A stretch of 47,152 nucleotides of DNA, taken from the NCBI GenBank assembly GCA_025201845.1, contig MU604050.1, positions 1-47,152 on the forward strand, in the 5' to 3' direction. This DNA is from Martensiomyces pterosporus. Taxonomy: Eukaryota; Kickxellomycota; Kickxellomycetes; Kickxellales; Kickxellaceae. Of this stretch, positions 1 through 9,044 are shown in pieces. The notes below the pieces were generated by a model that was not told the origin of the DNA, searched no databases, and worked only from the letters and a program-made list of their open reading frames with translations. Each line of letters starts with the position of its first letter. Positions within the stretch are counted from its first letter, which is position 1. The position numbers were made by a program, and so were the translations under genes.

Positions 1-197
1 CGCATGGCAGCGGCGCTTGCTGCGATGCAGTCTTCAAGGCCATAATCTTCTTGGAGTTGCTCCGCCTTCTCGAGCCAGTGGTAGACGGCGCTGGACCTCT
101 TCCTCTCCTTGAAGACACGGACGTTTTTCATCACTCGCGAGGCCGCTGCGAGCTTCTGTCCTTGTTCAGACAACCAAATCGAAGTAGGGTCTGTCAT
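1..197 (-). CDS. 5' end of an unidentified gene, running off the left edge
   Basis: An ATG at 197-195 opens a minus-strand frame that stays open for 65 codons to the window edge. The peptide begins MTDPTSIWLSEQGQKL and is rich in Lys, Arg and Glu (KERKRSS, HWLEKAEQL), as expected for a soluble helical protein. A TATATAA box lies about 160 nt upstream on the same strand, which supports this ATG as the true start. I do not recognise the family. Only the N-terminus is visible, so no function is assigned. Confidence 0.5.
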   Translation of the reverse strand, partial: MTDPTSIWLSEQGQKLAAASRVMKNVRVFKERKRSSAVYHWLEKAEQLQEDYGLEDCIAASAAAM

Positions 198-357
198 AGT
201 TACAGCAGTGTGGTTACAAGTCGAAAAGGTGGTGCTACTAAAATTGTCGTACAGTGGTCGAAGATGTATTTGAATGGGAATACACCTCGAAAAGGGGTCC
301 AAATAGAAGCAAGCAAAGGAAAGTCCCAGAGCCCCATGTGGGCGAGGCGTAGACTAC

Positions 358-364
358 TTATATA
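358..364 (-). promoter_or_regulatory. TATA box (TATATAA)
   Basis: Minus-strand TATATAA about 160 nt upstream of the ATG at 197, the likely core promoter of the left-edge gene. The position fits a fungal promoter; there is no transcript evidence. Confidence 0.35.
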
Positions 365-434
365 CCACCGCGGGGTTAGATAATAGGCTCAGAGAGCCAA
401 TAGCAGGCTAAGAAGGGGAACAATGTCGGGTTTG

Positions 435-990
435 CTATACGACGGCGGGTGTCTCGTAGCCTGCAATGCTCAAAGCCAGGATCTGGCCAAAGATGAGCCC
501 ATTGCCGAGACCAGCCAGATTGCAGTTCTTGTCAAGTGTCTGTGCACTGAGCATGTAGCCCAAAAAAACTATTCTTCATGCTGGCAACGTCTGGCGGGTT
601 TCTTTGCTGGTCGATGCAGGTTTGGACGATCTCCCTCAGCACACCCATGTCTTCGTCAAACCTGTAATTGACACCCAGTCGAAGTCTCTTCCAAAACCGT
701 GGCTTGAATGCGTGCTGCTCAGTGTTGCTTGGGTCAAGCGTCCTAAAGCCGTAGCCAAGCACACCCATGCTGGTGGTTTGGAATCCACGTTTGCTGTCAA
801 CGCCAATATGTCAATCGAGTGCCAGCAACTGGTGCTGGCAAGAGCACAGACAGACACTGCACAACGGTATCGTCATCCTGGATATCGCATGGTCCACACA
901 CAATCGTGCTCTTGCAATGCCATGTATTGAAATGAACAAGCGCGAAAGACGCTGCTACAAACTGGGAACGAGTCATGCCTCAAGCCCGCC
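435..990 (-). pseudogene. Cytochrome P450 relic with several frameshifts
   Basis: Pieces of one P450 can be read on the minus strand only by changing frame. The piece nearest the stop reads LSIAGYETPAVV. This matches the I-helix oxygen-binding motif AGxE(T)T and is followed by a TAG at 437-435. Upstream pieces include GVLGYGFRTLDPSN and SIDILALTANVDSK (helix D/E region), and QFVAASFALVHFNTW (helix C-like). One break falls in a run of seven T (plus-strand A run near 561-567), another near 785-800, another near 830. The heme-binding Cys loop and the whole C-terminal half after the I-helix are absent downstream. The simplest reading is a decayed, truncated gene. Homopolymer sequencing errors could explain single breaks but not the missing half. 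Confidence 0.55.
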
Positions 991-1101
991 AGCAACCACC
1001 GAGTCAAAGCACCACTGCGCAAGCTGACATGTGCGCACAATGCACATTTCCTGTGCCAAGGGACCAGTCGCTGTGTCTGCCTCCATGTGCTCAGCGCCAT
1101 C

Positions 1102-2440
1102 CTAGTCCACCACCATGCACGTCTCCATCTCCTGGATAAACCCAGTGATCGCCGATGCCATGTCCGACACTGCAACCGAGTACTTGACACGCAGCTCGCG
1201 CGCCTCTTCCTCTGAGCACCACCATGCCTCGCTGTCATTGAAAGAGCCCAGAGCGGGCAACGGCTGCTGCACCCACGCATTGCTGTCACTGCTCGATGGG
1301 TGTGTGCGAAACCATGCTGAGAGCGACGGGTGTGCAGAAAGCAGCCACACCATCTGCTGGCACATGCGCGTCACCTCATCGCCGAGTCCCGACACAGCAC
1401 CTTCCTCGCCATCGAAATCAGTATCGCCGTTGCCACCACTGCCAGCAGCAGCAATCCTCTTCAGTACCGCTGGCAGATCCTCCACAGCTTCCAAGAAGGA
1501 CAAATACACCTGACTGCCATAACCCCAGTCCTCTGATGGCACGCTGTCCACGCTCTCAGCGCCGCCCTTGCCCTCGGGATCCAAGTGCTCAAGGATCCGT
1601 GCAAGCAGGCTATGGTCATCACGCAGAATGTCATCGGGCGCAATCCGCTGCAGCATCACCACATGCGCTGATGCCAGCCGACGAGCACTCAAAAGCCACA
1701 CAACATCGCGCAACGTCGCCTCAGCGCTGATGTTAAGCTGGCTCGAGATGCTCTTTGCCGATGGTGCTCCACCACGGAACGCAGACCATGCCGCCGAAGA
1801 GTGGCTGCTCATCATGCCTCTGCCGCCGCGCTGTCTGGATGGCGACATGAACTGGCCAAAGAAAGAGTGCACCTCCTGCCTGCCAGTTGACGTCTTGCGC
1901 ATAGCCACGCTGACTGGGTGCTTGGCTGGGAACGCAGGCTGCTGCACAGCCAAGCGCGTCTCCACCTGTCTCTGTCGAACCTGCTTCGAATCGAGTACGT
2001 CTCATATAGCCACTGCCTGGGCAAGTGTACCTCACACAGCACAAACCTCATATGCTCCTCGGTGCTGTCGGTGCCCTCCATCCCAAACTGCGTGGCTGGC
2101 AGCAAGTCGCCACCAGCTGCCCGTGGCAGAGTGATGGTTGGCAGAGTTCCTTGCAGAGTGCGTTCCACCAGCGAGCGGATTGCATGTGTTTTGTGAGTGG
2201 TGCTGGAGAGCAGAGGGAGCAAGCACCACGACCAGTGCCACTGCCCCAGGCACTCGACCTGGAATGCCCCTATCTACTCCCACACCGTCGCCATGGCTGT
2301 CAGACTGTGCAAGAGCCATCAATTCACACGAGTGTTTCGCTGCTGCTCCCCATGCCTGGAGTGCTGCTGAGCTGTCCAAGTCAGACAACTAGTCCGCATC
2401 TGCTCCACTCTCTAGGTCTGCCACCCCGAGTGACCTTGCC
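1102..2440 (-). CDS. NUP96/Nup145C-like nucleoporin C-terminal region, frame broken
   Basis: The last 287 codons (from 1965) are open and end in a TAG at 1102. They contain DVVWLLSARRLASAHVVMLQ followed by RIAPDDIL and a later DWGYGSQVYLSFLEAV. This order (helix, AH, I/VAP.AIL, then W..GG.VYL.F) resembles the C-terminal helical solenoid of the Nup98-Nup96/Nup145C family, where it forms part of the Y-complex scaffold of the nuclear pore. Upstream, PRQWLYETYSIRSRF continues the match one frame over, and further upstream AALQAWGAAAKHSCELMALA resembles the W..A...LA.L.Q motif, again in a different frame. No canonical intron fits the two switches. The gene is therefore either a pseudogene or affected by single-base errors. 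The family call is from motif memory only. Confidence 0.4.
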
Positions 2441-3033
2441 AGGGAGGCACTGAGCAGTTGACGACAACTAGCTGCCAGAGGTAAGCACTCTGCCGCCGAC
2501 TGTGCTCGATTTTGACTCGGCAAACACGCCACACCCGCTGCTGCCCCTTTTCCAAGCCCATGCTACCGACTTAGCCTCCTACCACAGACACGCACACGTT
2601 CAAACAAGTGCCTCGCAATTCAGCAAACACCCACCACGTCGACAGCACACACCACCTCGATTGCCAAGCTGCTGCTGCGGGAGCACCCATGCGTACACCA
2701 CTTACCTCCACCACTGCTGAGAGTAGACTGTGTAGCCCACACCCTGGTGCTCTCCTGGTTTGCGCATAAGCGTGCCTGCTGTTGGAATTCGAGGGCAGGC
2801 TGCCAAATTGGTGCTCCGCTGTTGCTCAAAGCACCTGTGGTGGCTGCTGCGGTGTTTCGCTGGCGAGTGCTGCTGTAGCAAGCACCCTCTTCTCATGTCG
2901 ACGCCATAGCAGAGTGAAAGCAGGGCAAAGCAAAAGTATTGAAGGCGCGTGCAAGAGGAGCTGAATTGCAAAGAGCGAGAGGAAAGGGAAAGGGAAGGAG
3001 AGGAGCAAAGCCACCGACCAGAGCGCTGGCTAG
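2441..3033. other. No gene recognised between the NUP96-like region and the LINE tail
   Basis: Short open frames occur on both strands but none matches a known family. On the minus strand a short stretch reading AECLPLAASCRQLLSASLARS could be a further upstream piece of the NUP96-like gene. A plus-strand GTAAGC at about 2481 looks like a splice donor but has no recognisable exon. Confidence 0.3.
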
Positions 3034-3501
3034 CTGAGCGAATCGCGGTGTGCCGCTGGAGCAGCCTGGCTTACAACCACCGCCACGCTGGCCAAGACGA
3101 CTGCTCACCTGACCAGAATACGAGGGCGTGTCTCAGAGACCAGCAACACAAGCTGGAGCATATATCCAAGCATGTTTGGCATGTTTACTGCCCCGATCAT
3201 CAAGTGGATACTGGGAACAATCCCCTGCTACCCAGTAACATGCTCGCGGTGCGGCCAGAAGTGCATAACCCGCGCACACACCATACAGTGCACAAATGCA
3301 TATGAGGCTCTGGAACACCTCGTCACCAAGAACAAGGACACCAGAACCATCCGCGACAACCCCATCGACAACATCATCAAGAGCTTTACAAAAGACAAGA
3401 TCGCCGACCGCGCAGAAGCGGTGGCCCAGGCCATCGACGCCATCAGGGCCAACTGCCTTGGCCACACCTCGCTTGCCAAACAGCACAGGACATCGCCCTA
3501 G
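3034..3501 (+). mobile_element. Remnant of a LINE-type retrotransposon: C-terminal tail of reverse transcriptase
   Basis: An open frame follows a TAG at 3031 and ends at TAG 3499-3501. It carries CSRCGQKCITRAHTIQC, a C-x2-C-x8-H-x4-C zinc-binding cluster, preceded by a hydrophobic PIIKWILGTIP segment. A Cys/His knuckle after an arginine/tryptophan-rich helix is typical of the extreme C-terminus of non-LTR retrotransposon reverse transcriptases. Nothing of the RT catalytic core (YADD box) or endonuclease is present upstream, so this would be a 5'-truncated copy, as is usual for LINEs. The frame after the knuckle (EALEHLVTKNKDT onward) stays open. I see no clear poly(A) tail or target-site duplication. 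Confidence 0.5.
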
Positions 3502-3785
3502 GTCTTTTTGCTCTAGAGTAGCAATGCTGTGCCCCATTTTCCTGCAGGCGACAGCCGCAGTTCTTTGAGCACAGGTAGCGTAAAGTGTGGAAGCAACCCA
3601 CTTGGCTCAAGTGAGCACCGTTGCAGCAACTTTCCTAGTGTCTCACATTCTTTTCCTAACTCCCATTTATCTTGGCTTTTGAGTAGTGAAAAAGGGCCAA
3701 TAAATATTCACCTTTTACGCTCGCTAAATACAAAAGTCGACATTGACTTGGTGATCGGGATGTGCTGGTGATGGGGCAGACTCAG

Positions 3786-4133
3786 GATCTAGTGCCTTTT
3801 TTGTATCTCGCCCACTCGCTGAACAGCGGGGTCTTGATTCTTGAGGTCCGCCATAAGCTTCAGGCCCGTGTCGGTGGCGGGCTTCTGGCATTCTCGCCTT
3901 GTTGTTTGTAGGCTGTCGTGTAGATACGTTTCGTCCACGTTCTTCTGGCTGATCGTTTTGCTTGTGAGGCATTCTTGAACTGCCCACAGCAGGCCAGGGC
4001 TGTGGCAAGAACAGCGGCTCGGCTTTCTTGCGAGCTGCGAGTGCGACTGAGAATACGCGCCAACTCCTTCATGTACTCGTTGCCCATTCAGCTCGCTGGC
4101 GCCAATAAATTTGGCTTTCCTCTCTTCCGACAA
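3786..4133 (-). pseudogene. Small unidentified ORF pair, probably one frame-broken gene
   Basis: Two overlapping minus-strand frames look like halves of one small protein of about 110 residues. The first starts with an ATG at 4087 and reads MGNEYMKELARILSRTRSSQ, then a helical, Ala/Cys-containing stretch. The second frame takes over near 3955-3975 with QKNVDETYLHDSLQ and ends KNQDPAVQRVGEIQKRH before a TAG just below 3789. A single frame change near the run GCAAAACGA would join them. No intron of sensible size with GT-AG ends fits. It lies head to head with the CstF-50 gene, about 100 nt away. The family is not recognised, and a chance ORF cannot be excluded. Confidence 0.3.
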
Positions 4134-4192
4134 TCGCTTGTTTTATTTACAGTCGAGCTCGATTTTTTGTTGTTCTTGCTGAGGTAGATATA

Positions 4193-5536
4193 ATGGAGGG
4201 CGCGACACGACTAAAGCGCGAAGAGGTTATTCGGCTCATTCTGTGTCAGCTGTCGGCGTATGGGTACTCCAGTCTGAGCCAGGCCATTGCTACACACACC
4301 GGTGTTCCTATGACGGCTGACAGCAATTCGCGTCTGGAGGACCTTGTTACGCTTGGACTGCAAAATGAGGGGCGGAAGGGCGATGGTGACAGAATGGCAG
4401 TGGACGGCGAGGCCGACAAAAGCATGCATTCGGGTGGAGAGGAAGAAGACGACGACGACAGCAGCGATCGTGCTGTGGACGGAGATGGCAAGTTTGACGA
4501 CGAGGGCGACGACCGCGATGGGCTGGATATGGATGCACAGACGAAGCAGCCGGTGCTGGAGGTGCCTGATTATAAAATGTGGTATCAGACGACGCACAAG
4601 GGTATTGCCACGGCTGCGGCGTTTAGCAGAGACGGCAAGTACATTGCTACCGGCTCAGCCGACACGACTCTAAAGGTCATCGAGGTGGACAGGCTCCGTA
4701 GTCCATCGAACGAGCCAGCGGGGCCAGAGGAAAAGCCGGTGATCCGCACGCTCTACGACCACATGGATGGTGTAACCGGGCTCGCGTTCCACCCCAATGG
4801 CTTGGTGCTCGCTTCGTGCTCGGCGGACCGTACAATAAAGCTGTTTGACCTCAGCGTCGCGCATGGCAAGCGCGCGTTCCGAGTCATTCAAGACAACTTT
4901 GCTTTCAGGTCAATATCGTTTCATCCCAGCGGCGAGTACCTTGCAGCAGGCGGCGATGGACACGAAGTCAGGCTCTACGACACACGCACAAGCCAGGGAT
5001 TCCTTCTGCCTGGCGGAGATGGCCCGGACCAGGCGCGTCATTCCGCGGGAATCACTCAGGTGCGGTATGCAAGCAATGGGTCGCTAATCGTCAGCTCTTC
5101 GAGCGACGGAACAGCCAAGATCTGGGATGGCGTTTCAGGCAAGTGCATCCGCACATTGGATGCAGCTCATGGCGGACGGCCAGTGACAGCGGCTGTGTTT
5201 TCAAGGAACGCAAAGTACGTGTTGTCCACTGGGCTTGACTCACGAGCTTGCCTTTGGGAGGTGGCATCGGGTAGGCTGGTGAACGCGTACGAGGGAGCCG
5301 GGCTGGATGCCATGAGCTCGCAGGCAGTGTTCTCGCACGACGAATCCTTTGTCATGGCGCCTGACGACAGGTCCAACATGGTGGTTTGCTGGGATGCGCG
5401 GACAGGCGAGCTGCTCAAGCGCACGGCACACCACCACAGCCAAATGACATGTGTAGCGCACTCGCCAGCGGCGCCTGCGTTTATCTCGTGCTCGACAGAC
5501 TACAAAGTGCGCTACTGGAGTCCAGACACGCTGTAG
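4193..5536 (+). CDS. CSTF1: Cleavage stimulation factor subunit 1 (CstF-50), WD40 protein
   Basis: 447 residues, ATG at 4193. Residues about 8-36 (EEVIRLILCQLSAYGYSSLS) form the LisH-like N-terminal homodimerisation helix region typical of CstF-50. Residues about 60-115 are a low-complexity Asp/Glu-rich linker. From residue 130 a seven-bladed WD40 propeller follows, with blades such as GLAFHPNGLVLASCSADRTI and SSSSDGTAKIWD, ending KVRYWSPDTL. In animals and several fungi CstF-50 binds CstF-77 and helps recognise the downstream GU-rich element during mRNA cleavage and polyadenylation in the nucleus; budding yeast lacks it. The length is close to the human protein. It lies about 5 kb from CPSF73 on the same strand, although other genes intervene. 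Confidence 0.9.
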   Translation: MEGATRLKREEVIRLILCQLSAYGYSSLSQAIATHTGVPMTADSNSRLEDLVTLGLQNEGRKGDGDRMAVDGEADKSMHSGGEEEDDDDSSDRAVDGDGKFDDEGDDRDGLDMDAQTKQPVLEVPDYKMWYQTTHKGIATAAAFSRDGKYIATGSADTTLKVIEVDRLRSPSNEPAGPEEKPVIRTLYDHMDGVTGLAFHPNGLVLASCSADRTIKLFDLSVAHGKRAFRVIQDNFAFRSISFHPSGEYLAAGGDGHEVRLYDTRTSQGFLLPGGDGPDQARHSAGITQVRYASNGSLIVSSSSDGTAKIWDGVSGKCIRTLDAAHGGRPVTAAVFSRNAKYVLSTGLDSRACLWEVASGRLVNAYEGAGLDAMSSQAVFSHDESFVMAPDDRSNMVVCWDARTGELLKRTAHHHSQMTCVAHSPAAPAFISCSTDYKVRYWSPDTL

Positions 5537-6522
5537 CTGGCCACTGCTACTTTTGGCTGATTTCCATGGCGTGTGCCTCGTGCATTCATGATGCCGTTCG
5601 GTTTTGGCCCGGGAATAGGTGTTTTATTTTATTTTGGCATTCAGTCTATTTTCAGAACAAGAGCCTATTCCCACATCCACAATGGGAGCGGGCAAAAGAG
5701 GCGCTTCGTGTGGGCCCGCCGTCTCCCACCACAAATCAAAAGGCAGTCAGCAGGCAGGAGCATGCCCCGCAGCAGAGCCAGAAAAGGCGGGCTTTGTGCT
5801 GCTTCCATGGCCTCTGGAGATGAGGGGAGCAGCAAGGAGGCGGGTGGGGGAAGAGGTGTGCCGCAAGCGTGCTGCGTATTACAGAATTGATCGGCGGGGT
5901 TGCACCTGCCTCTCCGCAACACCCCCGTCAGAAGCGGCAATGGAGAAGAGGCGGCTATCTTGGCTCTGCGTTGGGGAGTGGAGTGGGATGGCATATGCGT
6001 GCACTCGCTCCCAATTGGAAGCACTTGAGCCTAGTCCAGTGCTCTGCCCAGCGGCTGCAGCGTCACTTCCTCTGCACATGAAATCCCCGATCAGGTGCTA
6101 CCGTGTCCCCCCGCCACCCGCATGTATAAAAGAGCAAAGGTGGAAATTGGCGCTGCTCGTTCCACCGAGTGCTGCTCAGTCCTCTCCTCTCCTCTTCCGT
6201 CTACGTTGTTTCCCGCTCTCCTTTTCTTGGTTGCTGCTGTGTTGAGGCTTGCCCGTATTCCACAGCTTCTTTTTTTTTGTTGTGTGCCTGGTGCATCGTA
6301 GCTCTACAGCCCTTCCCCGCGCGTCGCCCTGTCCATCCATCCACCCACCCAGCTGTTGCATATGCCTCTGTTCATATTGTCGGTCTTGTAATCATATTAT
6401 CCATCTCTCCCCCAGCGCACGGCATAGATATTGCTGCTTTTCCTCCGTCCACTGCAGCACGACACGCAACAGCACGCTGCATATATTTGAAGTCTTTGTC
6501 CACGGTACTGTGGAATTCGCAA
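5537..6522. other. Intergenic region upstream of the F-box/WD40 gene
   Basis: 986 nt without a convincing gene. It holds the CstF-50 3' region, a TATAAAA box at 6125, and then a long pyrimidine-rich leader (about 6176-6350, many CTCTCC and CCACCC runs) before the F-box gene ATG. A 208-codon plus-strand ORF here (5619-6245) has low-complexity, Arg/Ala/Pro-biased composition and no family likeness. Confidence 0.5.
6125..6131 (+). promoter_or_regulatory. TATA box (TATAAAA) of the F-box/WD40 gene
   Basis: TATAAAA is followed about 45 nt later by a CT-rich tract that probably contains the start of transcription. The ATG at 6523 is about 390 nt downstream, implying a long 5' leader or a leader intron. 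Confidence 0.5.
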
Positions 6523-8870
6523 ATGTTTGACCCCACCGACGAGGGGTTTGATGACTACCCCACTTCCGCTGCATCTTCGCCGTCATCCAAACGCGCTCCC
6601 ACCGCGCATGGCACACAGACAGCAGCCAGTCGCTCTCCCACAGACGAGAAGAGGATACTAGAGTCGCTCCTTCACGCACTCGAGTCGTCCATGTCTCCCG
6701 AGACGCGTGCACAGCTAGCGGTCCTGCTGCTCTCGAATGTCTCGGGCGACATCTTGAAGCTTGCGGCGCGGCAGCTGGACTTGCTTTTGCACCGCGACTT
6801 TATTGGCGCGCTGCCCGTGGAAATATCCACTCGGATTCTCGCGTATCTCTCGCCGCGGGACATTGCCGCCAGCGTCTCGCTTGTAAACAGGCAGTGGTAC
6901 GCTGCTGCTAGCCAGCCAGCGCTGTGGCACACTCTGTTCATCAAGCAGGGCTGGCACTTTGACATGGAGCGGTGGATGCTATATAACTCTTTCCCGGAAG
7001 GCGCCGTCCCACACAGGTCCTCGCCTCTTGTCTGCCCCCGCTCAAATGGCACTGCTGCCTTCTCCAAGTCCCAGGCTGCGCCACAGTCTCCACAGTCACC
7101 TGTGTGGCGCCCTACTCCGGCAGCCCCGCTACTTTTCGGCAGCTCAGATAGCGCTGTCCTTGGATATGGACAAGGCAGCAGCAGCAGCAGCAGCAGTAAT
7201 AGTAGCAGTAGTGGCAGCGGCAGTGCCCCGAGTAGACCGCATTTTGCAGCCTCACCGGCGGGGGATGCAGCGCTGCAGCCAGGAGCCAACCCAAATCTCT
7301 CGGCTACCACCAGCATCTCCTCACTTGGCACGCTACTGACGTCACTGAATCTCTCTGGACAGGCAAGCGCAAAGCGTGGTGGGCTATACTCACAACGCTC
7401 TCAGCTCACACTACCGGCTGCTCACTTGGCACGCTACTGACGTCACTGAATCTCTCTGGACAGGCAAGCGCAAAGCGTGGTGGGCTATACTCACAACGCT
7501 CTCAGCTCACACTACCGGCTGCTGCTCAGCAGCAAGTCACAGAAGCCAGCATCCTCACAGGCGAATTCACCTTTTCTGAGCCAATCCCGCTCATCGCCGA
7601 TTGCTTGAGTGCTGCTGCCGCTGCCGCATCTTCATCCTTTTCAACCGGCCCGCATGGTGCAAACAAAAGCGATGCAGACGGCAATGGCGGACGCACATGG
7701 AAGTTTGCCAAACAGAGGCAATGGCAGCAGCAGCAGCAGCAGCAGCAGCATATTGCTGGACACCAGCGCTACATGACGTATCCTGCTCCTGGTACCAATG
7801 CGAGCACACATTGGGCCAAGAGCCACAGCAGAAAGGCCAGCGATGGCGGCACCAGTTTTTTCAGAGCCGCCAGCTTCAGCCAAGGCCTCGTCAGCCAAAG
7901 CACGAGATCTATTGACTGGCGGCAGCTGTACATCGACCGCCACCAGCTATCCGAGAACTGGCGATATGGAAAGTGCCGCATCGACAGATGGGAGTCTGCC
8001 CACTCGGAGAGCATTTACTGCCTTCAGTTTGACAAGCAAAACAGGCTGTTTACCGGGAGTAGGGACCACACAGTCAAGATGTGGCATCTGTCGGATACTA
8101 CCAACGAGATTTTGCCAATGGCCACGCTCAGTGGCCACTCGGGCTCGGTTCTGACACTGCAGGCGGACGGGGACACGCTTATAACCGGCTCATCCGATGC
8201 AACAGCATGTGTGTGGGACCTGCGCACCCGCACTGTTACCCACAGACTGCACCACCAGGACTCAGTGCTATCGCTCCGGTTCAACGACAGGTGGCTAGCA
8301 ACAGCATCAAAGGACCGGATCGTTCGTGTATGGCGCCGCGATGATGGCTATGCAACGGCGTTTAGGCTCTTGGGCCACCATGTGGCGATCAACGCCGTCC
8401 AGCTGTGTGGAGATATGCTTGTATCGGCATCGGGCGACCGGACAATCAAGGTGTGGGACCTGTGCACCCGGACCTGTGTGCTGACATTCCTTGACCACAC
8501 CCGTGGCGTGGCATGCCTTGACTTTGACGGGAAGTACATTGTCTCTGGCAGCAGCGACCGGTCGATCCGTGTGTGGAATGTGGCAACGGGCCTTTGCGAG
8601 CGAACCATTCTCAATGCACACAGCGACCTGGTGCGCACGATCATGTTTGACCGGAGCATGGACATTTTGGTGTCTGGCTCGTATGACGAGTCGGTGAAGA
8701 TCTGGTCGTTCTCGACGGGTGCCCTGATGCACAAGATCAAGGGCGTGCACACCTCCCGCGTGTTCAAGCTCATGTTTGACCAGTCGCGCATCATCTCATG
8801 CTCGCACGATCGCTCCGTCTCGGTTGTAGACTTTGCCTCGGGCATCCCGAGTGCACGTCTGTTCTGCTGA
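6523..8870 (+). CDS. F-box/WD40-repeat protein (SCF ubiquitin ligase substrate adaptor), interrupted by a 101-bp duplication that may be an intron
   Basis: Two long frames abut here: ...7440 (stop) and 7464...8870. They become one 748-residue protein, exons 6523-7362 and 7464-8870, if the 101-nt segment 7363-7463 is spliced (GC donor, CAG acceptor, phase 0). Residues about 96-141 are an F-box (LPVEISTRILAYLSPRD, then W..L), which binds Skp1. Residues about 368-375 are polyglutamine. From about 457 to the end lie WD40 blades (TGSRDHTVKMW, SASGDRTIKVWDL, SGSSDRSIRVWN, SGSYDESVKIW) that bind phosphodegrons in this class. The family fits Pof1/Cdc4/beta-TrCP-type FBXW adaptors, but I cannot name the orthologue. 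Upstream in-frame ATGs at 6169 and after are less likely starts because they lie in the CU-rich leader. If the duplication is not spliced the protein is cut right after the F-box half. Confidence 0.8.
7320..7521. repeat. Perfect tandem duplication, two 101-bp copies
   Basis: Copy 1 is 7320-7420 and copy 2 is 7421-7521; they are identical over all 101 positions by direct comparison. The unit length is not a multiple of three, so straight translation shifts frame and stops at 7440. The unit contains TACTGAC, a short CT tract, and ACAG|GCAAGC. Taken across two copies this gives a donor (GCAAGC at 7363), a branch site (copy 2, about 7434-7440) and an acceptor (CAG at 7461-7463) for a 101-nt GC-AG intron. 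Confidence 0.97.
7725..7748 (+). repeat. (CAG)8 encoding polyglutamine
   Basis: Eight CAG codons in the linker between the F-box and WD40 halves of the F-box/WD40 protein. Confidence 0.9.
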
Positions 8871-8912
8871 TGTAAATATTGTAAACGGGCGCGGTGGCTG
8901 CCACTCCCAGTA

Positions 8913-8918
8913 AATAAA
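8913..8918 (+). terminator. AATAAA polyadenylation signal of the F-box/WD40 gene
   Basis: AATAAA about 43 nt past the stop codon at 8870. A second AATAAA-rich stretch follows near 8964. Confidence 0.5.
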
Positions 8919-9044
8919 CGATTAATGTATATGGACTGCAAACGACGAGGAAAGTTGGGTGGAATAAATAAACAAGGTGCCGCTATAAACAACAAGAAAA
9001 AGTGGCTGAATAAACAAGAGCGCTGGCTGCATAGAGAGCGGGCG

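Noticed and set aside
5619..6245. 208-codon plus-strand ORF upstream of the F-box gene
   Set aside because: It runs through the TATA box and CU-rich leader of the F-box gene and has no motif.
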